From Haloterrigena salifodinae (GTDB lineage: Archaea > Halobacteriota > Halobacteria > Halobacteriales > Natrialbaceae), in contig NZ_RQWN01000002.1 of NCBI RefSeq assembly GCF_003977755.1, positions 1,116,001-1,180,000 on the forward strand: 64,000 nt of DNA. The letters run 5' to 3'. Made by a program: the position numbers and the translations under genes. Under the pieces are notes generated by a model. The model ran no database searches. It was not told the origin of the DNA and worked only from the letters and a program-made list of their open reading frames with translations. Position 1 is the stretch's first letter. Each line of letters starts with the position of its first letter. This document shows positions 8,312 to 15,887 of the stretch, piece by piece.

Positions 8312-8488
8312 ATGATATCCCGCGTGTACCACGCGACCCTGTTCGCCCTGTACCAACTGTGCATCCTGACCGGCATCGTCGCGATGCCGCTCGCGATCGC
8401 CGCCCGCCAGGCCGGCGTCACGCTACCGATCCACCGCGTCCTCGCGAACGTCGAGGACGCCCTCGAGGCCAAACAGCACGAGGAGTAA
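8312..8488 (+). CDS. Small conserved-type haloarchaeal protein (58 aa)
   Basis: ATG at 8312 opens a 58-residue frame starting MISRVYHATLFALYQLCILT, with one hydrophobic helix (about residues 8-30) followed by an amphipathic acidic tail ending EAKQHEE. It is probably a small membrane-associated protein. It is supported by the strong TATA box 30 bases upstream, GC-rich third positions and its place just before psmB. No function can be assigned. A five-codon frame (ATG at 8298) overlaps its start by ATGA and may be chance. Confidence 0.65.
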   Translation: MISRVYHATLFALYQLCILTGIVAMPLAIAARQAGVTLPIHRVLANVEDALEAKQHEE

Positions 8489-8590
8489 TCGAAACCGTCC
8501 AGACTGACATCGAAAGCGCTGTTTCTGTCGGCTCTCGCCTCGAGAGCCACCGGTTCGGAAAGCGGAAACCCCCGAGGTGACCGCCGGTGT

Positions 8591-8596
8591 TTTATA
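8591..8596 (+). promoter_or_regulatory. TATA box of psmB
   Basis: TTTATA lies 26 bases before the ATG at 8622, which predicts a leaderless transcript beginning at or next to the start codon. Confidence 0.6.
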
Positions 8597-8621
8597 CCGT
8601 GCCGGTCGTAACGTTTCGTCA

Positions 8622-9353
8622 ATGCGAGCACCTCAGCATAATTCGGACTTCTCTCGTACCGTCGACCAGTTGGCCGACGATCCGAACCCCTACGAGCCCG
8701 AAATCGGGTCGATGCCCCAGAACGACCTGACGCGGGCCGACCTCGACAACGTCAACAAGACCGGGACGACGACGATCGGTATCTCGACGGCCGACGGCGT
8801 CGTCATCGCGACGGACATGCGCGCCAGCCTCGGCGGCCGATTCGTCTCGAACAAGAACGTCCAGAAGGTCGAGCAGATCCACCCGACCGGTGCGCTCACG
8901 CTCGTCGGCTCGGTCGGCGGCGCCCAGTCGTTCATCTCGAGTCTCCGTGCCGAGGTCAATCTCTACGAGTCCCGCCGCGGCGAGCAGATGAGCATCGACG
9001 CGCTCGCGACGCTGGCGGGCAACTTCGCCCGCGGCGGCCCGTTCTTCGCTATCCACCCGATTCTGGGCGGCGTCGACGCGGAGGGCAGCCACGTCTACAG
9101 CATCGACCCCGCCGGCGGCGTCATGGAGGACGACTACACCGTCACCGGCTCCGGGATGCAACTCGCCTACGGTCACTTAGAGCAGGCCTACGAGGAGGAC
9201 ATGTCCAACGAGGAAGCCGTCTCGGTCGCGGCCCACGGCATCAAGTCCGCCGTCGAGCGCGACACCGGCTCCGGCAACGGTGTCTTCCTCTGTGAGATCA
9301 CCGACGAGGGCGTCGACATCCACGGCCACCACGACTTCGACGAAGTCCTGTAA
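8622..9353 (+). CDS. psmB: Proteasome subunit beta
   Basis: The 243-residue precursor is the catalytic beta subunit of the archaeal 20S proteasome. A 48-residue propeptide (MRAPQHNSDF...) is cut before Thr49 in the sequence NKTG-TTTIGI; that threonine becomes the N-terminal nucleophile. The catalytic Asp and Lys are visible in DGVVIATDMRAS and GRFVSNKN. The start is chosen from the match to haloarchaeal propeptides and the TATA box 26 bases upstream; the frame extends 15 codons further without support. It is transcribed alone. Confidence 0.96.
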   Translation: MRAPQHNSDFSRTVDQLADDPNPYEPEIGSMPQNDLTRADLDNVNKTGTTTIGISTADGVVIATDMRASLGGRFVSNKNVQKVEQIHPTGALTLVGSVGGAQSFISSLRAEVNLYESRRGEQMSIDALATLAGNFARGGPFFAIHPILGGVDAEGSHVYSIDPAGGVMEDDYTVTGSGMQLAYGHLEQAYEEDMSNEEAVSVAAHGIKSAVERDTGSGNGVFLCEITDEGVDIHGHHDFDEVL

Positions 9354-9492
9354 GTCGGCTCGAGGCGAGCGAATTCCGATTTTCGCCGTTATCCGTTGGC
9401 AGAGCCGCGGCTCCGTTCGACGCGGTAGCCGTTCGGTATCGATCGTTGCAGAACCGAGAGAAAAATTCGGATTCGGGAGGGACGCGACGCAG

Positions 9493-10617
9493 TTACTCGA
9501 GCCGAGTCGCCTGCTCGAGCTGGAACTCCGAGACCTGGGGTTCGGCGAGTTCGGTCGCGCGTCCCGTCTCGCTCGAGCGGTAGATCGCGTCGATGACCCG
9601 CTGGACGGTCAGGGCCTCCTCGACGGTGTTCGTCTCAGGCGCCGCGCCCGCAGCGATCGCTGCGAGGAACTGTTCGTCCTGTTCCGCGTAGCCGGTCACC
9701 GACTCGTCGCCGGTCATCGTCACGTCGGCGTAGTGATCGCCGCCGGCGGTGCCGGCCTCGAGGATGTTGAGGGTGGTGTCGCCGATGTCGAACTGCGCGC
9801 CGGCCTCGGTGCCGCGCACGCGGAAGTCCATGCTCTCCTCGCGGTTGGTCGCCCAGGCGGCCTCGAGCGAGATCGTCTGGCCCTCGGCGGTGCGGATGAA
9901 GGCGCTGACGGAGTCGTCGACCTCGTAGGTCTCGGCTTCGGCGTCCCAGTTGTCGCCGAAGCCCTCGGGGTCGGCGTACTCCGCGTCGGTGCCGAAGGTT
10001 GTCCGGGTGATCCCCGACACTTCGGTGATCTCCGGGAAGTCAAGCGCATAGAGGGCGAGGTCGAGCGCGTGGACGCCGATGTCGAGTAAGGCGCCGCCGC
10101 CGGCGAGTTCTGGGTCCGTAAACCACGAGCCGGGGCCGGGGACGCCTCGCCGCCGGACGTAGTTGGCCTCGACGTGGGTGAGGTCGCCGAAGCGGCCGCG
10201 GGCGTGTTGTTCGTCGAACATGGCCATCGACGCGGCGTGGCGGTTGTGGAAGCCGACCATACAGATTCCGTCCGCGCGCGCGGCGGTGCGTGCGACTCGC
10301 TCGGCGCTCTCTATCGTGTGGGCCAGCGGCTTCTCGACGAGCACGTGACAGCCGGCCTCGAGAGCGTCGACGGCGATCGGTTCGTGGAACCGGTTGGGCG
10401 TCGTCACGATGACGGCGTCGACGTCGTCCTCGACGACCATCTCCTCGTGGGTCTCGTAGGTTCGCGCACCGAACTCGTCGGCGAAGCGCCGGCGTTGGGC
10501 CTCGACGAGGTCCGTACCTGCGACGACATCGGCACCGAGGTCGGAGATACTGCGCGCGTGCAGGTGACCCATCCCGCCCAGACCGACGATTCCGACACCG
10601 ATCTCGTCGCCGATCAT
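9493..10617 (-). CDS. Gfo/Idh/MocA family oxidoreductase
   Basis: The 374-residue protein has an N-terminal Rossmann fold with GIVGLGGMGHLHARS (about 8-22), the EKPLAHT motif that binds the nicotinamide ribose (about 99-105) and a C-terminal alpha/beta domain with DIGVHALDLALY. It probably oxidises or reduces a sugar, inositol or related polyol with NAD(P). The ATG at 10617 is used because the 53-codon upstream extension does not resemble the family. It is divergent from a ThuA-like gene; such pairs commonly act together on sugars. The substrate cannot be read from sequence. Confidence 0.85.
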   Translation of the reverse strand: MIGDEIGVGIVGLGGMGHLHARSISDLGADVVAGTDLVEAQRRRFADEFGARTYETHEEMVVEDDVDAVIVTTPNRFHEPIAVDALEAGCHVLVEKPLAHTIESAERVARTAARADGICMVGFHNRHAASMAMFDEQHARGRFGDLTHVEANYVRRRGVPGPGSWFTDPELAGGGALLDIGVHALDLALYALDFPEITEVSGITRTTFGTDAEYADPEGFGDNWDAEAETYEVDDSVSAFIRTAEGQTISLEAAWATNREESMDFRVRGTEAGAQFDIGDTTLNILEAGTAGGDHYADVTMTGDESVTGYAEQDEQFLAAIAAGAAPETNTVEEALTVQRVIDAIYRSSETGRATELAEPQVSEFQLEQATRLE

Positions 10618-10780
10618 CGCGAAACCTCCGATTGAGGGGCAGTCCGGGAGGAGACGGTAGCAGAAACGGGCGATTTCGATGACATTTGTGTGCGGTCCCA
10701 GTCCATAGAGAGAAGCGGTCGGCGATCGAAATAAGGGTTGTGACCGATTAATCTGTACAATCGTCTTGTCTTTCAATCAG

Positions 10781-10826
10781 AATTATACGATTACTGCCCG
10801 TATCAGCGGGACAGAATAGTATAATT
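10781..10826. promoter_or_regulatory. Mirror-image TATA boxes of a divergent promoter
   Basis: AATTATAC at 10781-10788 and its exact complement GTATAATT at 10819-10826 face away from each other across 30 bases. The left copy would serve the oxidoreductase on the minus strand and the right copy the ThuA-like gene on the plus strand. A regulator bound between them could control both. Confidence 0.5.
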
Positions 10827-10896
10827 GTATCCGTAAACCAGACTGTCACGCGCCAGTATCACCTCAGCTAAGGGCGTTCGCGATGACGCCCGCCCG

Positions 10897-11619
10897 ATGG
10901 CCGACGTTACGATCTGGAACGAGTTCCGTCACGAGCGCGAGGACGACGAAATTGCGGCCGTCTATCCGGACGGGATCCACGCGACGATCGCCGACGCGCT
11001 CAGCGCCGACGGCGCCGATCGAGAGGACACAGCCGATCACACGATCCGTACCGCAACGCTGGACGAGCCGAAGCACGGCCTTCCGGCGGACGTCCTCGAG
11101 GAAACCGACGTCCTGCTGTGGTGGGGCCACGAGGCTCACGACGAGGTTTCGGATGACGTTGTCGACCGCGTTCAGGAGCGGGTCCTCGAGGGAATGGGTC
11201 TGATCGTTCTTCACTCGGGTCACTACTCGAAGATCTTCAAGCGGCTCATGGGAACCACCTGCAACCTCCAGTACCGCGAGGACGGCGCGACCGAACGGCT
11301 CTGGGTCGTCGATCCCGGCCACCCGATCGCCGACGGCCTCGACGAATCGATCGAACTCCCGCAGACGGAGATGTACGGGGAGCCGTTCGACGTTCCCGAG
11401 CCCGATCGGCTGGTGTTCACCAGCTGGTTCGAAGGCGGCGAGGTGTTCCGCAGCGGCTGTTGCTACCGGCGAGGCAGCGGCCGGATCTTCTACTTCCGGC
11501 CGGGCCACGAAGAGTATCCGATCTACGAACACGAGGACGTTCGGCGCGTGCTCCGCAACGCCGTCGATTGGGCGACACCGACGGAGGGCGCGCCGCGGAC
11601 GTTCGGCAAACGGGACTGA
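10897..11619 (+). CDS. ThuA-like (trehalose utilisation) domain protein
   Basis: A 240-residue protein of the ThuA family, which has a class I glutamine-amidotransferase-like fold. Recognisable stretches are [10 protein letters not shown] at the start, [15 protein letters not shown] (about 70-84), [20 protein letters not shown] (about 100-119) and [13 protein letters not shown] near the end. ThuA proteins are linked to sugar metabolism, but their reaction is not well defined. It is divergent from the Gfo/Idh/MocA gene through a symmetrical promoter, which suggests co-regulation. Confidence 0.85.
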   Translation: MADVTIWNEFRHEREDDEIAAVYPDGIHATIADALSADGADREDTADHTIRTATLDEPKHGLPADVLEETDVLLWWGHEAHDEVSDDVVDRVQERVLEGMGLIVLHSGHYSKIFKRLMGTTCNLQYREDGATERLWVVDPGHPIADGLDESIELPQTEMYGEPFDVPEPDRLVFTSWFEGGEVFRSGCCYRRGSGRIFYFRPGHEEYPIYEHEDVRRVLRNAVDWATPTEGAPRTFGKRD

Positions 11620-11655
11620 ACTCGGGTGAATTTCGTCCAAGCGGGGACCACTGGG

Positions 11656-12507
11656 CTAGAACGTCTGTCTACCCTCGTCGGTGACGACGCTCTCGAGCAA
11701 CTCGATCGGCGTCGCGTCGTAGTTGGGGTTTTCGACGGCGAAGCCCTCCGCGGGCTCCGGCATCACTTCGCTGCCCGACCGAAACTCGTTCTCGAAGACG
11801 AACCCCTCGCTGACGATCTTCGACGCCGAGCCGAGGACGGTGACGGGGACGTCCAGTCGCGCGGCCGTCGACGCGAGCGGGAACGTCCCGACGCGGTTGT
11901 ACAGCGTGTCCTCGACGATGCAGTCCATGCCGACGACGACGCGGTCGCACTCCTCGAGGTAGACCCCGTGGGCGCTGTCAGTGATCAGCGTCGTCTCGAC
12001 GCCGTCGAGGTCCGCGAGCGCCCGCGCCGTCTTGCGTCCGATAAAGCGGGGCCGGGCCTCGGTGACGTAGACCTCGAACTGCTTGCCGTCGGCGGTCGCC
12101 CGCTCGAGGGCCTCCAGCACGGTCGAGGAGTAGTCGTGAGTCAGCAGCGTCGCGCCGTCCTCGAGGAGGTCGGCGGCGTTCTCGGCCGCGAGGTCCTTCC
12201 CTGACTCGACCCGCGAGACGACCGCGTCGATCTTGTCCCGGGTGTACTGTTTGGCCTCCTCGACGCTGTCGTGATCGGCGTCGGAGACGTCATCGACGAC
12301 TTCCCGGACCGCGTTCTGCAGCGAGGCGTGGGAGGGGTTCGCGCGTCGGAGCACCGAGCCGTTGCGCTCGAGGGCGCGCGTGTACTCCTCAACGGTAGCG
12401 AACTCTCGCTCGAGCAACTCCTCTAGGGCCCGCGTCGCGCGGACGGCCACCACCGAGGAGCTGTGGGTCTGCATCTCCTGGATCTGCTCGACCGTCTCGT
12501 CGATCAT
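11656..12507 (-). CDS. eIF2B alpha/beta/delta-like protein (ribose-1,5-bisphosphate isomerase relative)
   Basis: The 283-residue protein belongs to the eIF-2B/R15P isomerase/MtnA superfamily. An N-terminal helical part (about 1-95) precedes a Rossmann-like domain with LLTHDYSSTVLEALERA (about 122-138), EVYVTEARP and the conserved VVVGMDCIVEDTLYNRVGTF (about 193-212). In archaea such proteins act either as ribose-1,5-bisphosphate isomerase in AMP salvage or as uncharacterised homologues; the haloarchaeal short form has often been called translation initiation factor 2B. I cannot separate these by eye. It is probably an isomerase-fold cytoplasmic protein. Confidence 0.75.
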   Translation of the reverse strand: MIDETVEQIQEMQTHSSSVVAVRATRALEELLEREFATVEEYTRALERNGSVLRRANPSHASLQNAVREVVDDVSDADHDSVEEAKQYTRDKIDAVVSRVESGKDLAAENAADLLEDGATLLTHDYSSTVLEALERATADGKQFEVYVTEARPRFIGRKTARALADLDGVETTLITDSAHGVYLEECDRVVVGMDCIVEDTLYNRVGTFPLASTAARLDVPVTVLGSASKIVSEGFVFENEFRSGSEVMPEPAEGFAVENPNYDATPIELLESVVTDEGRQTF

Positions 12508-12567
12508 ACCTGCACGAATTCCCGTCAGGGAGAAAGGTGTTCGGGTGTCGGTAGCGGCCGCGGCCGG

Positions 12568-12894
12568 TCAGTCTGCGGATTCGAAGCCGAAGATGCGCCG
12601 TAACTCCGCTTCGATTCTCATGACGAGTTCCTCGAGGACGGTGTCGAACTGCTCGGGCTTGCCGACGGCGCTTCGGACCTCCTCGACGCGCTCGTCGGGC
12701 AGTTCGATCCGGAACTTGCCGTCTCCCTCATAGAACGGCTCGCTCTCGCTCAGAACGTTCCGATCGATCGCTTTGAGGATCTCGGAGTCGTAGCGGCCGT
12801 GTAGTTGGTTGTAGGCGTTGGAGTAGGCCTCCTGGAGTTCCTCGAAGTAGTGGACGTACTTGTCCTCGAACTTCTCGGGGTCGAACTCGGTCAT
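12568..12894 (-). CDS. DUF5783 family haloarchaeal protein
   Basis: A 108-residue acidic cytoplasmic protein opening MTEFDPEKFEDKYVHYFEEL with the conserved ESEPFYEGDGKFRIELP (about 50-66). It resembles the haloarchaea-restricted DUF5783 family, largely helical and of unknown function. It lies 60 bases from the eIF2B-like gene on the same strand and may be co-transcribed with it. Confidence 0.75.
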   Translation of the reverse strand: MTEFDPEKFEDKYVHYFEELQEAYSNAYNQLHGRYDSEILKAIDRNVLSESEPFYEGDGKFRIELPDERVEEVRSAVGKPEQFDTVLEELVMRIEAELRRIFGFESAD

Positions 12895-13271
12895 GGTCGG
12901 TTGTGGGCCAGCAGGCGGGTAAACGGTTCGGGACCGCTTTGGAGACTCATCTCGAGCGACGTTCGGCGACTCGAGGTATCACAAATCACTCGAATCATCC
13001 CTGCTATCGTGGCGACGGGGAATTGCCACGCCCTCCCCAGCCGACTGCGGTCCTCACTCACGGGTCGTCCCTCCCCGTTCGTTGCGGTCCTCATCCACTG
13101 GAAGACGCAATGCGTCTTCCAAGCCTTCACTCACTCCGTTCGCGAAGACCTCGCACGAGTCGTTGATCGCTCCTCGCTGTCACTCGGACCGATTGACAGC
13201 GCGCGCCACCGTCCGTCGGATGCGCTCTCCGCGACCGCAGACTTACGTCCTCGAGTCCCATAGAACCGCCG
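12895..13271. repeat. Intergenic region holding a dispersed-type repeat with a perfect palindrome
   Basis: No gene is evident. From about 13015 to 13230 the sequence has the character of haloarchaeal intergenic repeats, with CTGCGGTCC and TTGCGGTCCTC variants and runs such as CACTCCGTTCGCG. A perfect hairpin lies at 13099-13121: TGGAAGACGCA and its complement TGCGTCTTCCA around a single A. Whether it recurs elsewhere in the genome cannot be checked here. Confidence 0.5.
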
Positions 13272-13595
13272 ATGACCGTCACCGTTCGCTACACCTGTCC
13301 CCACTGCAACGCAGTCGTCAGCCTCGAGCGGCCGCCGGATCTGGCGGATCGGTCGGTCACGAAGAGCCCGCAGCCGGGGTGGGAGTACGCCGACCCGGAC
13401 GATCCGGGCCGCGAATCGGCCGACGGCATCGAATTTCTCTGCGGTGAGGACGGACCCGTCACCGACCTCGAGGGCGAGCCGGTCGAGGGCTGCGGGCGAC
13501 CGTTCTACCTGAACTTCGTCCGCTACGAGCAGGGGGTCGAGCTCGAGCCGGATCCGCCGACCTACGGCGGGCCGCGGTTCGATTTCAACGCCTGA
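13272..13595 (+). CDS. Zinc-ribbon hypothetical protein (107 aa)
   Basis: The 107-residue protein has an N-terminal CPHC (about residues 9-12) and a second cysteine pair in FLCGEDG and EGCGRPF (about 56 and 74), arranged as a possible zinc ribbon with an insertion. It ends YGGPRFDFNA. I know of no function; it looks like a conserved haloarchaeal cytoplasmic protein. It stands alone in front of the Gdx transporter gene. Confidence 0.6.
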   Translation: MTVTVRYTCPHCNAVVSLERPPDLADRSVTKSPQPGWEYADPDDPGRESADGIEFLCGEDGPVTDLEGEPVEGCGRPFYLNFVRYEQGVELEPDPPTYGGPRFDFNA

Positions 13596-13701
13596 GACGG
13601 GTTCGCGGTCGCGCGGATCGGTTCGTAGACCGGTTCGCGCCGAGTCGTCGCCTCGAGACCGACAGGGGCCTATACCCGCGGTTCCGATCCTCGAGTCGAG
13701 T

Positions 13702-14022
13702 ATGTCGTGGTATCTCCTGGTGCTCGCGGGACTGTTCGAAGTCGGCTGGGCGATCGGGCTCGGGTACTCCGACGGGCTCTCGCGGCCGCTCCCGACGCTC
13801 GCCACCGTCGTCTCCCTCGTCATCAGCATGGGGCTGTTGGCCCTGGCGGTCAGAGACCTCCCGGTAGGAACGGCCTACGCGGTCTGGACGGGGATCGGCG
13901 CCGTCGGGACCGCGTCGCTCGGGATCGTCCTCTTCGACGAACCCGTGTCTGCGGCTCGAGTCGGCTTCCTCAGCGTGATCGTCGTCGGGATCGTCGGGCT
14001 GCACCTCACCGGCGGCCACTGA
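13702..14022 (+). CDS. SMR-family transporter, Gdx/SugE type (guanidinium exporter-like)
   Basis: The 106-residue protein has four membrane helices of the small multidrug resistance family. The essential glutamate is in GLFEVGWAIGL (helix 1), and LPVGTAYAVWTGIGAVG (helix 3) is the SugE/Gdx signature rather than EmrE. Such proteins work as antiparallel dimers and export guanidinium or quaternary ammonium ions in exchange for protons. No guanidine riboswitch-like structure was recognised before it. The start is the first ATG and fits the family length exactly. Confidence 0.88.
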   Translation: MSWYLLVLAGLFEVGWAIGLGYSDGLSRPLPTLATVVSLVISMGLLALAVRDLPVGTAYAVWTGIGAVGTASLGIVLFDEPVSAARVGFLSVIVVGIVGLHLTGGH

Positions 14023-14117
14023 CGACCGACCGGCGGCGGTCCGCGGTGCGACTTCAACGCGTAGACGGTGCGCATCGGTCACAGACAGCGTTCGCGCGGC
14101 CAATTTGCTGGTGCGGT

Positions 14118-14188
14118 CTTTTTGGACCAGCTTTTTGCAAGGGCTCGAGCGAACGAAGTGAGCGAGCGCCCGCAGGAAAAAGGTGGGA
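14118..14188. repeat. Imperfect long inverted repeat (dispersed haloarchaeal intergenic element)
   Basis: Between Gdx and Mrp lies a roughly 60-base imperfect hairpin: CCAGCTTTTTGC on the left and GCAGGAAAAAGGTGG on the right, with an inner stem GGGCTCG...CGAGCGCCC around GCGAACGAAGTGAG. The loop motif GCGAACGAAGTGAGC occurs again behind tRNA-Thr (near 39207). This looks like a small mobile or repetitive intergenic element. Confidence 0.5.
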
Positions 14189-14225
14189 ACACAACCCTTT
14201 TCGACGCCCGGAAGTAGCTAGTTAC

Positions 14226-15302
14226 ATGGACGAAGCCGCCGTTCGCGACCGCCTCCGGACGGTCGAAGATCCGGAACTCGGCGACGACATCGTTTCGCTC
14301 GGACTCGTCAACGACATCACCGTCGACGGCGAGCAGGTCGATATCGATCTCGCGCTGGGGGCGCCGTACTCACCCACCGAGACCGATATCGCCGGCGAGG
14401 TACGGGAACTGCTCCTTGAGGAGGGTCTCGAGCCGGACCTCTCGGCGAGCGTGCCCGACCGGGACGACGTCGCCAACGAGGACCAGGTGCTGCCGGGCGT
14501 CAAGAACGTCATCGCCGTCGCCTCCGGGAAGGGTGGCGTCGGCAAGTCGACGGTCGCCGTCAACCTCGCGGCCGGCCTCTCGCGGCTGGGCGCCAACGTC
14601 GGCCTCTTCGACGCCGACGTCTACGGCCCGAACGTGCCACGGATGGTCGACGCCGACGAGCCGCCGATGGCGACTGAGGACGAGACGCTCGTGCCCCCCG
14701 AGAAGTACGGCGTGAAGCTGATGAGCATGGCCTTCCTCACCGGCGAGGACGACCCCGTCATCTGGCGCGGCCCGATGGTCCACAAGGTCATCACCCAGCT
14801 CACCGAGGACGTCGAGTGGGGCCACCTCGACTACCTCGTCATCGACCTCCCGCCGGGGACCGGTGACACCCAGCTGACGATGCTCCAGACCATGCCTGTC
14901 ACGGGTGCAGTCATCGTCACGACGCCCCAGGACGTCGCCCTAGACGACGCTCGGAAGGGCCTCGAGATGTTCGCCAAACACGACACCGTCGTGCTCGGCA
15001 TCGCCGAGAACATGTCGACGTTCTCCTGTCCCGACTGCGGTGGCGAGCACGACATCTTCGGTTCCGGCGGCGGCCGGGAGTTCGCCGACGAACACGAGAT
15101 GCCGTTCCTGGGCTCGATCCCGCTCGACCCGGCCGTCCGCGAGGGCGGTGACGGCGGGAAGCCGACCGTCCTCGAGGACGAGAGCGCCACCGGCGACGCC
15201 TTCCGGACGATCACCGAGAACGTCGCGAACAACACTGGGATCGTCCACCGGCGCGGCGTCTCCCAGACCAGACGGAACGAGGCGGCCTCGGCCGATCGAT
15301 GA
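14226..15302 (+). CDS. Mrp/NBP35 family iron-sulfur carrier ATPase
   Basis: The 358-residue protein has an N-terminal MIP18/DUF59 domain (about 1-80) and an Mrp P-loop ATPase with deviant Walker A ASGKGGVGKST (about 99-109). It also has DLPPGTGDTQLTMLQT and the CPDCGGEHDIFG motif (about 265) that holds a bridging Fe-S cluster. It is likely to assemble or deliver [4Fe-4S] clusters in the cytoplasm. The ATG at 14226 is used because it begins the DUF59 domain; the open frame upstream is non-homologous. The next gene overlaps by 4 bases. Confidence 0.9.
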   Translation: MDEAAVRDRLRTVEDPELGDDIVSLGLVNDITVDGEQVDIDLALGAPYSPTETDIAGEVRELLLEEGLEPDLSASVPDRDDVANEDQVLPGVKNVIAVASGKGGVGKSTVAVNLAAGLSRLGANVGLFDADVYGPNVPRMVDADEPPMATEDETLVPPEKYGVKLMSMAFLTGEDDPVIWRGPMVHKVITQLTEDVEWGHLDYLVIDLPPGTGDTQLTMLQTMPVTGAVIVTTPQDVALDDARKGLEMFAKHDTVVLGIAENMSTFSCPDCGGEHDIFGSGGGREFADEHEMPFLGSIPLDPAVREGGDGGKPTVLEDESATGDAFRTITENVANNTGIVHRRGVSQTRRNEAASADR

Positions 15303-15556
15303 CGGCGGACGACAACCCCGACTCGACGGACGAATCGGACACACCCGAGTTCGAGCCCGATCCCGAACGCGTGGCGGCGCTCCGCAACGTCGCCGACGAC
15401 ATCCGCGGGGAAACCAGCGAGAGCAAGCAACTCGCTAACATCCTCTACCGGACTAGCGACCTCTACGATCCCGACGAGGAGACCACGCCCGAGGAGATCG
15501 TTCGCAACGTGAAGTTCATCCTCGAGGTCACCGAACGCGGTGGCCTCGATCGCTGA
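15299..15556 (+). CDS. Conserved haloarchaeal small acidic protein (85 aa)
   Basis: The 85-residue protein starts with an acidic disordered 20-residue stretch followed by a helical core, AALRNVADDIRGETSESKQL and EEIVRNVKFILEVTERGG. Its ATG overlaps the Mrp stop codon (ATGA), so it is translationally coupled to the Fe-S carrier. No domain is recognised; a helper role in Fe-S assembly is only a guess from position. Confidence 0.65.
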   Translation: MTADDNPDSTDESDTPEFEPDPERVAALRNVADDIRGETSESKQLANILYRTSDLYDPDEETTPEEIVRNVKFILEVTERGGLDR

Positions 15557-15887
15557 ACCGCGACGCCGCTTCGCGGACCGGTTTTTCGACCGTCTTCGCC
15601 GGCTGTTCATTTCGTCCCCTCGTTTCTCGTCAGCCGTTCGTTTCTCCTTCCTATTCCTCGCCGATGTGCCCGAGCGAACGACCGAGAGCCGGATTGCCCG
15701 CGATAGCTATGGCTCCGATGACAGGATATCGAGAAACCACCCGCTGATACTCTGATGAATTTCTACGACATTCTGTGGTATCAAATGGTTCCTAAAACCA
15801 TTTAGGGACAGCGCTTATACGAGTCGCCGTCGTTCTCGCGGGTAGGTACCAGGGACGGCAATTACCCGTCACTGCGCCCTCGACACC
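15557..15887. promoter_or_regulatory. Intergenic region with palindrome and promoter of the coiled-coil gene
   Basis: No gene is seen. A T-tract at about 15582-15587 may end the mrp transcript. A perfect inverted repeat, AAATGGTT at 15783-15790 and AACCATTT at 15796-15803 around CCTAA, stands just before a TATA-like GCTTATAC (about 15812-15820), upstream of the gene at 15888. Its position suits an operator. Confidence 0.5.

Noticed and set aside
8298-8315. Five-codon frame overlapping the small ORF at 8312 by ATGA
   Set aside because: Too short to separate from chance, and the TATA position fits the ATG at 8312 directly.
13600-13705. Guanidine riboswitch before the Gdx gene
   Set aside because: Only about 100 bases are available and I could not see the conserved stem-loops of any guanidine riboswitch class.
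13707-14225. N-terminal extension of the Mrp gene running back through Gdx
   Set aside because: The extension is arginine-rich, antagonistic to the real Gdx frame and contains no domain; ATG at 14226 starts the DUF59 domain.
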